Numbered from the stretch's first letter, positions 54,186 to 61,867 are shown. The stretch: DNA of 64,000 nucleotides from an uncultured Bacteroidales bacterium (GCA_900317845.1 ONII01000001.1:1-64000); one strand, 5' to 3'. The notes: a model not told the origin generated them from the letters alone. Made by a program: numbers and translations.

Positions 54186-56780
54186 ATGGACAAACTTTTT
54201 CTCATAGACGGTCACTCGCTGGTATTCAAAATGTACTATGCGTTCCTGCGCCGTCCCATGATCAATTCCAAGGGGGCGGACATGTCCATCCTCTACGGAT
54301 TCACCAAGTACCTGCTGGAGCTGCTGGAGAAGGAAAAGCCCACGCACGTTGCCGTGGCCTTCGACCCACCGGGCGGCACCTTCCGCAACCAGTTGTATCC
54401 GGCCTATAAAGGCACGCGCCCCCCTACCCCGCAGCTGGTGATAGAGGCCCTGGAGCCGCTTACGGAGCTGGTGCAGGCGATGAACATTCCCGTGGTCATG
54501 ATTCCCGGCTTTGAGGCCGATGACGTGCTGGGCTCCATCGCCGTGCAAAACGCATCGGAGCGGTTGGACGTGTACATGGTAACGCCGGACAAGGACTACG
54601 GCCAGCTCATCGGCCCGCACAGTTTCCAGTACAAACCCGGAAAAAGCGGAACGGACGCAGAAGTGTGGGGCACCGCGGAGCTCTGTGCCAAATGGGGCAT
54701 CTCGGAACCCGCGCAAGTGATTGACATGCTGGCCATTTGTGGCGATACAGCAGACAACGTGCCCGGCGTAAACGGCGTGGGCGAAGTGGGCGCAGCCAAG
54801 CTCATCGCCAAATACGGCACCCTGGAGAACATTTACGCGCACCTGGGCGAGCTCACCGCCCGGCAGCAGGCACAGTTCGAGGAAGCCCGCCCGCACATGG
54901 CCCTGTCCAAACGGCTTGTCACCATCAAGACGGACATGCAGCTGCCCGTAACCCTGGCCGATATGCGCTACACCGGGCAGTTTACGCCCCGCCTCACGCA
55001 GCTATTCCAGGAATATGAGTTCTCCTCGCTGAAGAAGTACTTATCTGTCATACCGAGCGAAGCCGAAAGCGAAGCGAGCGTATCTCCTGCCTTTGTGGAA
55101 TACAGGGAAGCCGCTTTCCCGGAGGTGGCGGCCGCAGCACAGAAGGCCGGGAAAGTGGGCCTGGTGCTCAGCGGGGCTTCCATCGTCCTCAGCGCAGACG
55201 GCCTGGCCGTGCAGCTGTCCCCTGCCCAGGCGAAAGGCCTCCTGGAAGATGCCGGCATCGACAAATATGGCGTGGATCTCAAAAAGCTGGCCAATACGCT
55301 GGCACAGGAAGGCGTGGACCTGAACGGCCGATGGTGGGACATCCAGCTCATGCACTACGTGCTCAATCCGGAGCGCAGCCATGACCTGGCGGCCCTGGCG
55401 CAGACCTACCTGGGCGTGTCGCTGGAGGCCCGGGAGGAGGTAGCGACCACCGGTTCGCTCTTTGACGATGTTCCGGACGAAGACAACACCGCCGTCCTCA
55501 GGGAGGCCTCCATCCTGGTGCCGCTGGGCGAAAAACTGCGGGAAGGCCTTCCGGAGCTGTACCTCAGAATGGAGGAGCCCCTGTCCAAGGTGCTCGCCCA
55601 GATGGAACGCGACGGCGTAAAGGTGGACATGGGCGTTATCCGGCATTTTGCCGATGGTCTCCGCAAAGAGCTGTCGGAGCGCGAGGCACGCATCCGCGAA
55701 ATGGCGGACGAGCCAGAGCTGAACATCTCCTCCCCCAAACAGGTGGGAGAGCTGCTGTTCGAGAAACTCAAACTGGATCCCAAGGCCAAGCGGAGCTCCC
55801 GGGGGCAGTTTTCCACCGACGAGGCTACCCTCCTTGCCATTGCGGACCGGCATCCCATCGTGGACGAAATTCTGGAATTCCGGGCAGTGAAAAAGCTGCT
55901 ATCCACCTATATCGAGCCGTTCCCCAGCTATGTATCGCCGCGGGACGGGCGCGTGCATACCACTTTCAATCAGGCGCTTACGGCTACCGGCAGGTTGTCA
56001 TCGTCCAATCCCAACCTGCAGAATATCCCTGTGCGCACGGAGCGCGGAAAAGAGATTCGCAAGGCCTTTGTGCCGGACACGCCGGACGGGGTGATTGTGA
56101 GCGCGGACTACTCGCAGATTGAGCTGCGCATTATGGCGCATCTGTCTAAGGATGAGCACCTTACGCAGGCGTTCCGGGAGGGCGTGGACGTGCACGCGGC
56201 TACGGCGGCCAAGATTTTCGGCATTCCCGTTTCCGAGGTCACGCGCGAGCAGCGAAGCATGGCCAAAACGGCCAACTTCGGCATTATGTACGGCATCTCC
56301 ACCTTCGGGCTGGCGCAACGGCTGCACCTGCCCCGGGCGGCGGCTAAAGAGCTTATCGACGGGTATTTTGCCTCCTTCCCTTCCATCCGCTCGTTTATTG
56401 ACGGAAGCATTGCCTTTGCGCGGGAGCACGGGTACGTGGAAACGCTCTTCGGGCGGCGGCGGTACCTGCCGGACATCCAGGCGCGGAATGCTACCGTGCG
56501 GGCGCTGGCGGAGCGGAATGCCGTGAATGCGCCCATCCAGGGGACATCGGCCGATATCATCAAACTGGCCATGATTGGCGTGGCGGCGCGCCTGAAGGAG
56601 CAGGGTCTGCGGAGCAAGATGGTGCTGCAGATTCACGACGAACTCCTCTTCGACGCTGTGCCTGAGGAAGTTCCGGCGCTGAAGGCCCTGGTGACGGAAG
56701 TCATGGAGCACGTGATGGAACTCTCCGTCCCCCTTACCGTGGAATGTTCGTCGGGAATTAACTGGCTGGAGGCGCATTGA
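54186..56780 (+). CDS. polA: DNA polymerase I
   Basis: 864 residues. 5' nuclease domain (LFLIDGHSLVFKMYYAF, GFEADDVLGSIA, PDKDYGQL, GDTADNVPGVNGVG), a 3'-5' exonuclease-like domain (about 300-430), and the polymerase domain with ATGRLSSSNPNLQNIP, VSADYSQIELRIMAHLS, KTANFGIMYGISTFG and LQIHDELLFD. The proofreading motif I (xDTET) is missing: the matching strand reads KVGLVLSGASIVL, so exonuclease activity is probably lost. Residues about 286-300 (LSVIPSEAESEASVSP) are encoded by a captured TGTCAT repeat in the inter-domain linker. Confidence 0.95.
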   Translation: MDKLFLIDGHSLVFKMYYAFLRRPMINSKGADMSILYGFTKYLLELLEKEKPTHVAVAFDPPGGTFRNQLYPAYKGTRPPTPQLVIEALEPLTELVQAMNIPVVMIPGFEADDVLGSIAVQNASERLDVYMVTPDKDYGQLIGPHSFQYKPGKSGTDAEVWGTAELCAKWGISEPAQVIDMLAICGDTADNVPGVNGVGEVGAAKLIAKYGTLENIYAHLGELTARQQAQFEEARPHMALSKRLVTIKTDMQLPVTLADMRYTGQFTPRLTQLFQEYEFSSLKKYLSVIPSEAESEASVSPAFVEYREAAFPEVAAAAQKAGKVGLVLSGASIVLSADGLAVQLSPAQAKGLLEDAGIDKYGVDLKKLANTLAQEGVDLNGRWWDIQLMHYVLNPERSHDLAALAQTYLGVSLEAREEVATTGSLFDDVPDEDNTAVLREASILVPLGEKLREGLPELYLRMEEPLSKVLAQMERDGVKVDMGVIRHFADGLRKELSEREARIREMADEPELNISSPKQVGELLFEKLKLDPKAKRSSRGQFSTDEATLLAIADRHPIVDEILEFRAVKKLLSTYIEPFPSYVSPRDGRVHTTFNQALTATGRLSSSNPNLQNIPVRTERGKEIRKAFVPDTPDGVIVSADYSQIELRIMAHLSKDEHLTQAFREGVDVHAATAAKIFGIPVSEVTREQRSMAKTANFGIMYGISTFGLAQRLHLPRAAAKELIDGYFASFPSIRSFIDGSIAFAREHGYVETLFGRRRYLPDIQARNATVRALAERNAVNAPIQGTSADIIKLAMIGVAARLKEQGLRSKMVLQIHDELLFDAVPEEVPALKALVTEVMEHVMELSVPLTVECSSGINWLEAH
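55046..55086 (+). repeat. TGTCAT repeat captured in frame inside polA
   Basis: 41 bp, opening TGTCATACCGAGCGAAGC and closing CGAGCGTATCTC, with an internal duplication of the GAAGCGA-type word. It encodes part of the linker between the nuclease and exonuclease-like domains. Confidence 0.75.
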
Positions 56781-56782
56781 CC

Positions 56783-56811
56783 TGTCATTTCGAGCGAAGT
56801 CGAGAAATCTC
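56783..56811 (+). repeat. TGTCAT repeat between polA and sigma factor
   Basis: 29 bp, TGTCATTTCGAGCGAAGT then CGAGAAATCTC; starts 2 bp after the polA stop and ends 5 bp before the sigma gene. Confidence 0.8.
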
Positions 56812-56816
56812 ATACC

Positions 56817-57389
56817 ATGAAGGAAACAGAAACAGAAATCATCGAGCGGGCCATCGCCGGCGACCAGATGGCCTACCGCATGCTCTACCAGATTCACGAG
56901 CGTGCGGTGCGCGGGCGCGTAAGCGGCTACTTCCAGTGGAAGGCCGATGTGGACGACGTGGTCACCGAGAGCTTCCAGAAGGCGTTCCAGGCCCTCGGGA
57001 GCTTCGACCTTTCCCGCGAGTTCCGGCCGTGGCTGCTCACCATTGCCACGCGCACGGCGCTGGACCATTTATCGTCCATCCAACGCGAGGACGAGAAAAA
57101 AGAGGGCATCCTGCACAAGGCGTCCTCCGACGGGTCGGAAGGAGCCCAGCTGACGGACTATACGCCGGAAGAGGAAATTATCAACGACGAGCTTCACCAG
57201 CGGCTGATGGGGTATATCGACGAGCTTCCGTCGCTGTATAAAGACGTGATGATCAAGTACATGATTGAGGAACTGGAGTACGAGGAAATTGCCAAGGAGC
57301 TGGACCTGGAGCTCAATACCGTGCGCACCCGGATCCGCCGGGGCAAGCAGCACCTGTCACAAATGATGTTACGGGGGGAAGTAGAATGA
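56817..57389 (+). CDS. ECF-type RNA polymerase sigma factor
   Basis: 190 residues. Region 2 (MAYRMLYQIHERAVRGRV...DVDDVVTESFQKAFQALGSFD...FRPWLLTIATRTALDHL) and region 4 (LYKDVMIKYMIEELEYEEIAKELDLELNTVRTRIRRGKQHLS, spread over the helix-turn-helix). No anti-sigma gene is adjacent. Overlaps rsmG by ATGA. Target regulon unknown. Confidence 0.92.
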   Translation: MKETETEIIERAIAGDQMAYRMLYQIHERAVRGRVSGYFQWKADVDDVVTESFQKAFQALGSFDLSREFRPWLLTIATRTALDHLSSIQREDEKKEGILHKASSDGSEGAQLTDYTPEEEIINDELHQRLMGYIDELPSLYKDVMIKYMIEELEYEEIAKELDLELNTVRTRIRRGKQHLSQMMLRGEVE

Positions 57390-58030
57390 ATTGGAAAAGT
57401 ATCTTGGAGGCCGATTTTACTTTGTCGGCACAGCAGTTGGCGCGTTTTGAGGCCCTGGACGCACTGTACCGGGAGTGGAATGCGCAGATTAATGTGATTT
57501 CGCGGAAAGACATTGACGCGCTGTACGAGCACCATGTGCTGCATTCCCTGGCCATTGCGCGGTACCTCCAAACGGTGCCGGGGCTGTGGGAGAAGTTTGC
57601 TGCTTCTACGGTGCTGGACCTTGGGACCGGGGGCGGATTTCCAGGGATTCCGCTGGCCATTCTGTTTCCATCGGCCCGGTTTACGCTTTGTGATTCAGTT
57701 GGCAAGAAAACCATTGTGGCTCAGGCGGTTAGTTCCGCGCTGGAGCTAGCGAACGTGCAGGTGGTGAATGCGCGCGCTGAGACGCTGCCTTCCGGCTTTG
57801 ACTTTGTGGTTTCGCGGGCGGTGGCTGCCCTGCCGGACTTTTTTCCCTGGGTGAAAGGGAAGTTCTCGCAGGGCATTTTGTATCTGAAAGGCGGCGACGT
57901 GAACGAGGAGATTGCCACCGTGATGGCCCGCCACAAGCTCCCGCGCGGCTCCGTGCACACCTGGCCCGTTTCCTCCTGGCTCCCGGACGCCTGGTACGAC
58001 GGCAAGCTGGTGGTACATATTGAAAAATAA
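57386..58030 (+). CDS. rsmG: 16S rRNA (guanine-527-N7)-methyltransferase
   Basis: 214 residues. NVISRKDIDALYEHHVLHSLAIARY and the SAM motif VLDLGTGGGFPGIPLAI followed by DSVGKK and SRAVAALPDF are diagnostic of GidB/RsmG. Coupled to the sigma factor gene. Confidence 0.95.
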   Translation: MNWKSILEADFTLSAQQLARFEALDALYREWNAQINVISRKDIDALYEHHVLHSLAIARYLQTVPGLWEKFAASTVLDLGTGGGFPGIPLAILFPSARFTLCDSVGKKTIVAQAVSSALELANVQVVNARAETLPSGFDFVVSRAVAALPDFFPWVKGKFSQGILYLKGGDVNEEIATVMARHKLPRGSVHTWPVSSWLPDAWYDGKLVVHIEK

Positions 58031-58031
58031 T

Positions 58032-58062
58032 TTTGTTTTTTCCTCCGGAATTACTACCTTTG
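58032..58062 (+). promoter_or_regulatory. Complete -33/-7 promoter of rpmH
   Basis: TTTG at 58032-58035, 19-nt spacer, TACCTTTG at 58055-58062: the best full Bacteroidetes promoter in the window. The leader to the ATG at 58098 is about 30 nt. Confidence 0.8.
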
Positions 58063-58097
58063 CAGTCCTTACGCGAAAAATATAAAATAGAGATATC

Positions 58098-58250
58098 ATG
58101 AAAAGAACATTCCAACCTTCCCGCCGCAAGCGTGTGAACAAACACGGCTTCCGCGCAAGAATGGCCAGCGCCAACGGCCGTCGCGTCCTTAGCGCCCGTC
58201 GCCGCCACGCCCGCAAAAAGCTCTCCGTCTCCGACGAAGACCGCTGGTAG
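58098..58250 (+). CDS. rpmH: Ribosomal protein L34
   Basis: 50 residues, [22 protein letters not shown]... ending LSVSDEDRW. Invariant L34 core including the MxxxxGRxVLxxRRxxxRxxL pattern. Confidence 0.97.
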   Translation: MKRTFQPSRRKRVNKHGFRARMASANGRRVLSARRRHARKKLSVSDEDRW

Positions 58251-58256
58251 AAAACA

Positions 58257-58284
58257 AGCAGCCCACCCGGGTTGCTTTTTTTTT
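58257..58284 (+). terminator. rpmH terminator
   Basis: AGCAGCCC / GGGTTGCT stem with one G-T pair, ACCC loop, then a run of nine T. Confidence 0.8.
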
Positions 58285-58311
58285 GTGCCCTTCCTTTCCT
58301 GATGACGCCTT

Positions 58312-58477
58312 CGCAGACGAAAACTTTTTCTACCCCACAAGGGCACCTTCCTGCCGGAACAAACCTCCGCAGACGAAAACTTTTTCTACCCCACAAGGGC
58401 ACCTTCCTGCCGGAACAAACCTCCGCAGACGAAAACTTTTTCTACCCCACAAGGGGGAGCGAAAAAGTTTTGTCTGC
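58312..58477. repeat. GCAGAC repeat array: 56-bp tandem units closing in an inverted copy
   Basis: Units start at 58312, 58368 and 58424 (56-bp period), each opening CGCAGACGAAAACTTTTTC. The third is cut at 58455 and followed by an inverted copy (GAAAAAGTTTTGTCTGC). Noncoding. The same palindrome recurs at 61868-61972. Confidence 0.85.
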
Positions 58478-58494
58478 TCCGGTTTGTCAGGCCA

Positions 58495-58601
58495 GTGGCA
58501 GCTAATCAATTGTATCACAATGGCTTACAGTATAATCCTCGTTCGATTTTTGAACGAGGATTATACTGTATCTATCTGATTATCATACGATTAGCCGCCA
58601 C
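58495..58601. repeat. Dispersed palindromic element, copy 3 (107 bp)
   Basis: Outer ends GTGGCAGCTAATC (58495-58507) and GATTAGCCGCCAC (58589-58601), 12 of 13 complementary. The core hairpin has perfect 19-bp arms, 58526-58570, loop GATTTTT. The right end supplies the TAA stop of the RAYT transposase on the minus strand (GGC GGC TAA). Confidence 0.9.
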
Positions 58602-59511
58602 GCTTTAGATGGAGGTACTTCTCAATTTGGCGATCACGAGCGTTGGTTCTGTAGTGAAGTAGTTCGGCCAGCTCTCTTTTGCGCTCCAGAGACAAGGACG
58701 GGATCTCATTGGGGTGTTTAATCACTCCTTCTTTCAGCAGCAGGCGCGTACACTCCTGGTAAACGGCATCCGAGTAATTATTCCTGTCCTCTTTTATCTC
58801 ATAGTCACTGCCGGTATTGTCATGGAAGGAGCGCAGCATGGCATCGAGGTCACCATAATAGGAGATAGTTTCATCGTAATCAATTACATTCCAGAGCCTT
58901 ATCGCATAATCGGCCAATTGCTGCATTTCGCCGGGTTTCAGGTTTTTCTTCCATCGTTCCAACTGACAATAGCGCAAATGGCCATCACCGGCATGAATGC
59001 GCTTGACCTCTTTCAGGATGTTCCTGAACTTCTCCGACTTTTCTGCCAAACGTAGAGGAGCCGAAAACGGATGTGCCTCCTGCGCATAGCGGAGGAAGTT
59101 CCATCGATACTCTTCGGCCTTCTTCACCAGTTTCCTCTCCACCGGATTGTTGTTGTTATAATTGATGGTTGTCTTCACTTGCTTGTTCCCCAGTTTGACA
59201 GAACTCATGTAGCGATGCTTGAAGAGCGGCCCCTTTCTTCCTCGTGAAGCATTCCACTCTCTGGAAAACAGATGCGTGTACTGCTGCACGAAATGGGAGA
59301 GCATAGGCTCGCTCCGAACCACCACGACATTGTGCGTGTGGTCCACCATCGGGCATAAAGCCAACACTTTTATCCCCAGCCTTCTGGCCACGGTACAGTA
59401 GATAGTAAAAAAGACCAGGTAATCGCTGACAGAATAAAAAACCAATACACCGTCAATCGTTTGCTGGCACACATGGTGCACCTCTCCAGGATATACTTTA
59501 CGCGTTTTCAT
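58591..59511 (-). CDS. RAYT-type Y1 (HUH) transposase
   Basis: 306 residues from ATG 59511 (MKTRKVYPGEVHHV); an ATG at 59547 is an alternative. IS200-like Y1 domain: HUH pair H58-T-H60 in CPMVDHTHNVVVV, catalytic Tyr about residue 79 in FVQQYTHLFSREWN, GPLFKHRYMSSV and NNNNPVERKLVKKAEEYRWN. About 150 extra C-terminal residues follow, beyond the IS200 length. RAYTs nick single-stranded DNA at REP palindromes. Copies of a palindromic element adjoin it on both sides; codon use is more A/T-rich than in neighbours. Confidence 0.85.
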   Translation of the reverse strand: MKTRKVYPGEVHHVCQQTIDGVLVFYSVSDYLVFFTIYCTVARRLGIKVLALCPMVDHTHNVVVVRSEPMLSHFVQQYTHLFSREWNASRGRKGPLFKHRYMSSVKLGNKQVKTTINYNNNNPVERKLVKKAEEYRWNFLRYAQEAHPFSAPLRLAEKSEKFRNILKEVKRIHAGDGHLRYCQLERWKKNLKPGEMQQLADYAIRLWNVIDYDETISYYGDLDAMLRSFHDNTGSDYEIKEDRNNYSDAVYQECTRLLLKEGVIKHPNEIPSLSLERKRELAELLHYRTNARDRQIEKYLHLKRGG

Positions 59512-59591
59512 GGAGTGCAAGGTATTCTGTTCCTTCCAAGATTCCAAGAATCGTAAAAAACATTCTGTTGTTTCACATGATTTTTTTGATG

Positions 59592-59622
59592 TTTCTACCG
59601 ATTATACAGATTTCTACCGATT
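59592..59622. repeat. 12-bp direct repeat upstream of the transposase gene
   Basis: TTTCTACCGATT at 59592-59603 and 59611-59622, 19 bp apart, in the gap between the winged-helix gene and the transposase gene. Possibly an operator. Confidence 0.45.
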
Positions 59623-59625
59623 TCT

Positions 59626-60168
59626 TTATTCCCAAATCACCCATTTTCTGTTTAAAAGTATTCGCTTGGGGCAACCGGCCAGGCCTGCAATCCGGTAATC
59701 GGAAGCATTGTCTACAAGCTGGGCAATTGCCCTGTTCACGCGCGCGATGTTCACGTTCAAGTCGTTGTTGAACAAATCCAGTATTCGTTGCACTCTGTAT
59801 TCTATCTCGGAAGGATTGGAACTTCGGCTCACCCGCCGATAGAGCATTGCCAGCTCGGATTCATAACTGGCAATCTGCTTGAGCGCGATCCCCTCCGGAT
59901 GCTTTAGGAACAGAAGCAGGATTGTTTTAGCCATCGGCCTTATTTTCAATTCATTACATCCCACATAGACACGAAATGCCTTGGTAATGCGAACCTTCTC
60001 CGCTGGTGGTGCAAGTTGTACTCCCCGCCGTTCAACTTCCAGCGTCGCACGCTTGATAAAACAGAGTAGTTCTTCTGTTTCCGTCTCTTCCAACCTGGCT
60101 CCATACACTCCTTGCGGCTCTTCCAGACCGCCGCAGGACAAGTAATACAACAACAAACACGCTATCAT
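59626..60168 (-). CDS. Putative winged-helix protein next to the RAYT transposase
   Basis: 180 residues from ATG 60168; TTG 60186 is an alternative. No signal peptide despite a hydrophobic start. The C-terminal 100 residues have OmpR-like winged-helix spacing: RVYVGCNELKIRPMAKTILLLFLKHPEGI, then a long helix, NIARVNRAIAQLV, then YRIAGLAGCPKRILL. I infer DNA binding, perhaps control of the transposase, whose gene lies about 110 bp downstream. I know no characterised homologue. Confidence 0.65.
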   Translation of the reverse strand: MIACLLLYYLSCGGLEEPQGVYGARLEETETEELLCFIKRATLEVERRGVQLAPPAEKVRITKAFRVYVGCNELKIRPMAKTILLLFLKHPEGIALKQIASYESELAMLYRRVSRSSNPSEIEYRVQRILDLFNNDLNVNIARVNRAIAQLVDNASDYRIAGLAGCPKRILLNRKWVIWE

Positions 60169-60221
60169 CTCTTCTTTTTTCTGCAATTATAAGATAATCC
60201 GCAGAAAAGCCACCTGCTTGC

Positions 60222-60328
60222 GTGACAGTTAATCATCTGAGCACCAGCATATTACACATAAATCCTCGTTCGATTTTTGAACGAGGATTATATTGTAAGC
60301 TCATCAGTATCAACGAGTTACGTGTCAC
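60222..60328. repeat. Dispersed palindromic element, copy 4 (107 bp)
   Basis: Outer ends GTGACAGTTAATC (60222-60234) and GAGTTACGTGTCAC (60315-60328). Core AATCCTCGTTC, GATTTTT, GAACGAGGATT (60261-60289). Confidence 0.88.
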
Positions 60329-60352
60329 ACCCAAGGATAGCCAGAAGCCTGC

Positions 60353-60459
60353 GTGACATTCAAGTAATTGAGAATCAAGCTATAACGCAATAATCCTCGT
60401 TCAAAAATCGAACGAGGATTATATAGGAAATGGCTGATAGACAGCCTGTTAGCAATCAC
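60353..60459. repeat. Dispersed palindromic element, copy 5 (107 bp, inverted)
   Basis: Outer ends GTGACATTCAAGT (60353-60365) and TGTTAGCAATCAC (60447-60459). Core loop is AAAAATC, the complement of GATTTTT, so it lies opposite to copy 4, 24 bp away. Its right arm matches the right arm of copy 2 almost throughout. Confidence 0.88.
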
Positions 60460-60468
60460 GCCCGCTGT

Positions 60469-61812
60469 CTACTTGTCAATCGGATACATCTTGAGCAGGA
60501 GGAGGATAAGGAGGGCGATGGCGGCCGGGAAGAGGGAGAACAGGGACCAGATCATGGTTTGGACCGAGCCAAGGTCGGTGATGGTGACTACGGTTTGGCC
60601 GGTGACGGTGTCGGTGGCCGAAACAAAGCCCGCGAAGCCCAGGAACATGGCGACCAGGGCGCCGGAAATGGCCGAGCCAAACTTCTGGGCCATGGTGCCG
60701 GAAGAGAAGATAAGGCCTGTGGAGGAAGTGCCGTTCTTGGCGGTAGCATAGTCGGCGACGTCGGCGTACATGGACCACAGCAGCGGGGAGTAGAAGCCGA
60801 TACCTATAGAAGTGACAATGACATTGGCCACCATCACCCAGATCCAGGCCGGGTCCATGGGGATGAAGAAGAAGAGGATGGACGATACGGCGCAGATGAT
60901 GGCCGACCAGGCAAAGGCCTTCTTCTTGGAGCCCACCTTCTGGGTGAACCAGGGCGACAAGCCGCCGAAGACCATACAGGTGGCCTCACCGAACATCATA
61001 AACACCGTATAGTTGATGACCAGCCTGCTCACGGTGACATCCCCATGCAGGCAGTACTCCATCAGGTAGGCCGCCACCGCATAGCGGAAACCGTTGAAAA
61101 AGTTGGTGCAAATGCCGATCAGCGTCAGGATAATCCACGGCTTGTTGCGGAAGAGGTCGGCGAAGGGCTTGAAAGAGAATTTCTCGGCACGAATGGGTTT
61201 CAGACGCTCGCGCGTGAGCAAGCCACAGGCCAGGGTACCCAGGGCAGCCACTGCACCCAGCACCACGCCCAGGACGGCATACTGGTGCTGCGGGGTGCCG
61301 CCCACCATCCGCTGCAGGTAGGGGAAGGAAAACAGCATCACAAAGCCCATCGCGTAGGCGCCCACCATACGGAACGATGAGAACTGGTTCTTCTCGTTGT
61401 CGTCGTCGGTCATCACGCCCAAGAGGGACCCGTAGGGCACGTTCACAGCCGTGTACACCACCATCATGAGCAGGTACAGGCCATAGGCCCAAATGCGTTT
61501 GCCGGTGGGGCCCAGGTCCGGGGTGAACAGCAGCAGGGCGAAGACGACGCCCAGCGGAATGGCGCCGAACAGGAGCCAGGGCCGATAGGTGCCCCAGCGA
61601 GACTGGGTGCGGTCGGCGATGGCGCCCATCAGCGGGTCGGTGACCACATCGAAGAGGCGGGCCACCAGCATGAGGGCGGCAGCGTCGGCAACGGTGAGGC
61701 CGAAGACGTTGGTGAAAAAGAACGGAAATGCGATGGACATCACTTTCCAGGTAATGCCGCCGGCAGCGGCGTCACCCAGCGCATACCCAATTTTCTCAGA
61801 GAGTTTTGCCAT
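60469..61812 (-). CDS. GPH-family sugar:cation symporter
   Basis: 447 residues, twelve transmembrane helices. GYALGDAAAGGITWKVMSIAFPFFFTNVFGL, FDVVTDPLMGAIADRTQSRWGTYRPWLL and EKNQFSSFRMVGAYAMG are typical of the MelB/XylP (GPH) group. Probably imports a disaccharide; the adjacent epimerase and GH3 genes suggest a beta-linked substrate. Confidence 0.9.
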   Translation of the reverse strand: MAKLSEKIGYALGDAAAGGITWKVMSIAFPFFFTNVFGLTVADAAALMLVARLFDVVTDPLMGAIADRTQSRWGTYRPWLLFGAIPLGVVFALLLFTPDLGPTGKRIWAYGLYLLMMVVYTAVNVPYGSLLGVMTDDDNEKNQFSSFRMVGAYAMGFVMLFSFPYLQRMVGGTPQHQYAVLGVVLGAVAALGTLACGLLTRERLKPIRAEKFSFKPFADLFRNKPWIILTLIGICTNFFNGFRYAVAAYLMEYCLHGDVTVSRLVINYTVFMMFGEATCMVFGGLSPWFTQKVGSKKKAFAWSAIICAVSSILFFFIPMDPAWIWVMVANVIVTSIGIGFYSPLLWSMYADVADYATAKNGTSSTGLIFSSGTMAQKFGSAISGALVAMFLGFAGFVSATDTVTGQTVVTITDLGSVQTMIWSLFSLFPAAIALLILLLLKMYPIDK

Positions 61813-61867
61813 AAGTTTTTCTCTATTTTATGCTTCTGTTGGCTTTTGTTATTCTTCTTTTATGCTT

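Noticed and set aside
54072..54896. A 275-residue N-terminal extension of PreA
   Set aside because: It would run antisense through polA and its promoter; the ATG at 54071 gives the Fe-S domain start directly.
58312..58477. CRISPR-like array (regular 56-bp period)
   Set aside because: The whole 56-bp unit is repeated, not repeats with variable spacers, and there are no cas genes.
58272..58579. Open frames across the GCAGAC array (for example 58283-58579)
   Set aside because: They are translations of the 56-bp tandem repeat and the hairpin core, with no ribosome site or similarity.
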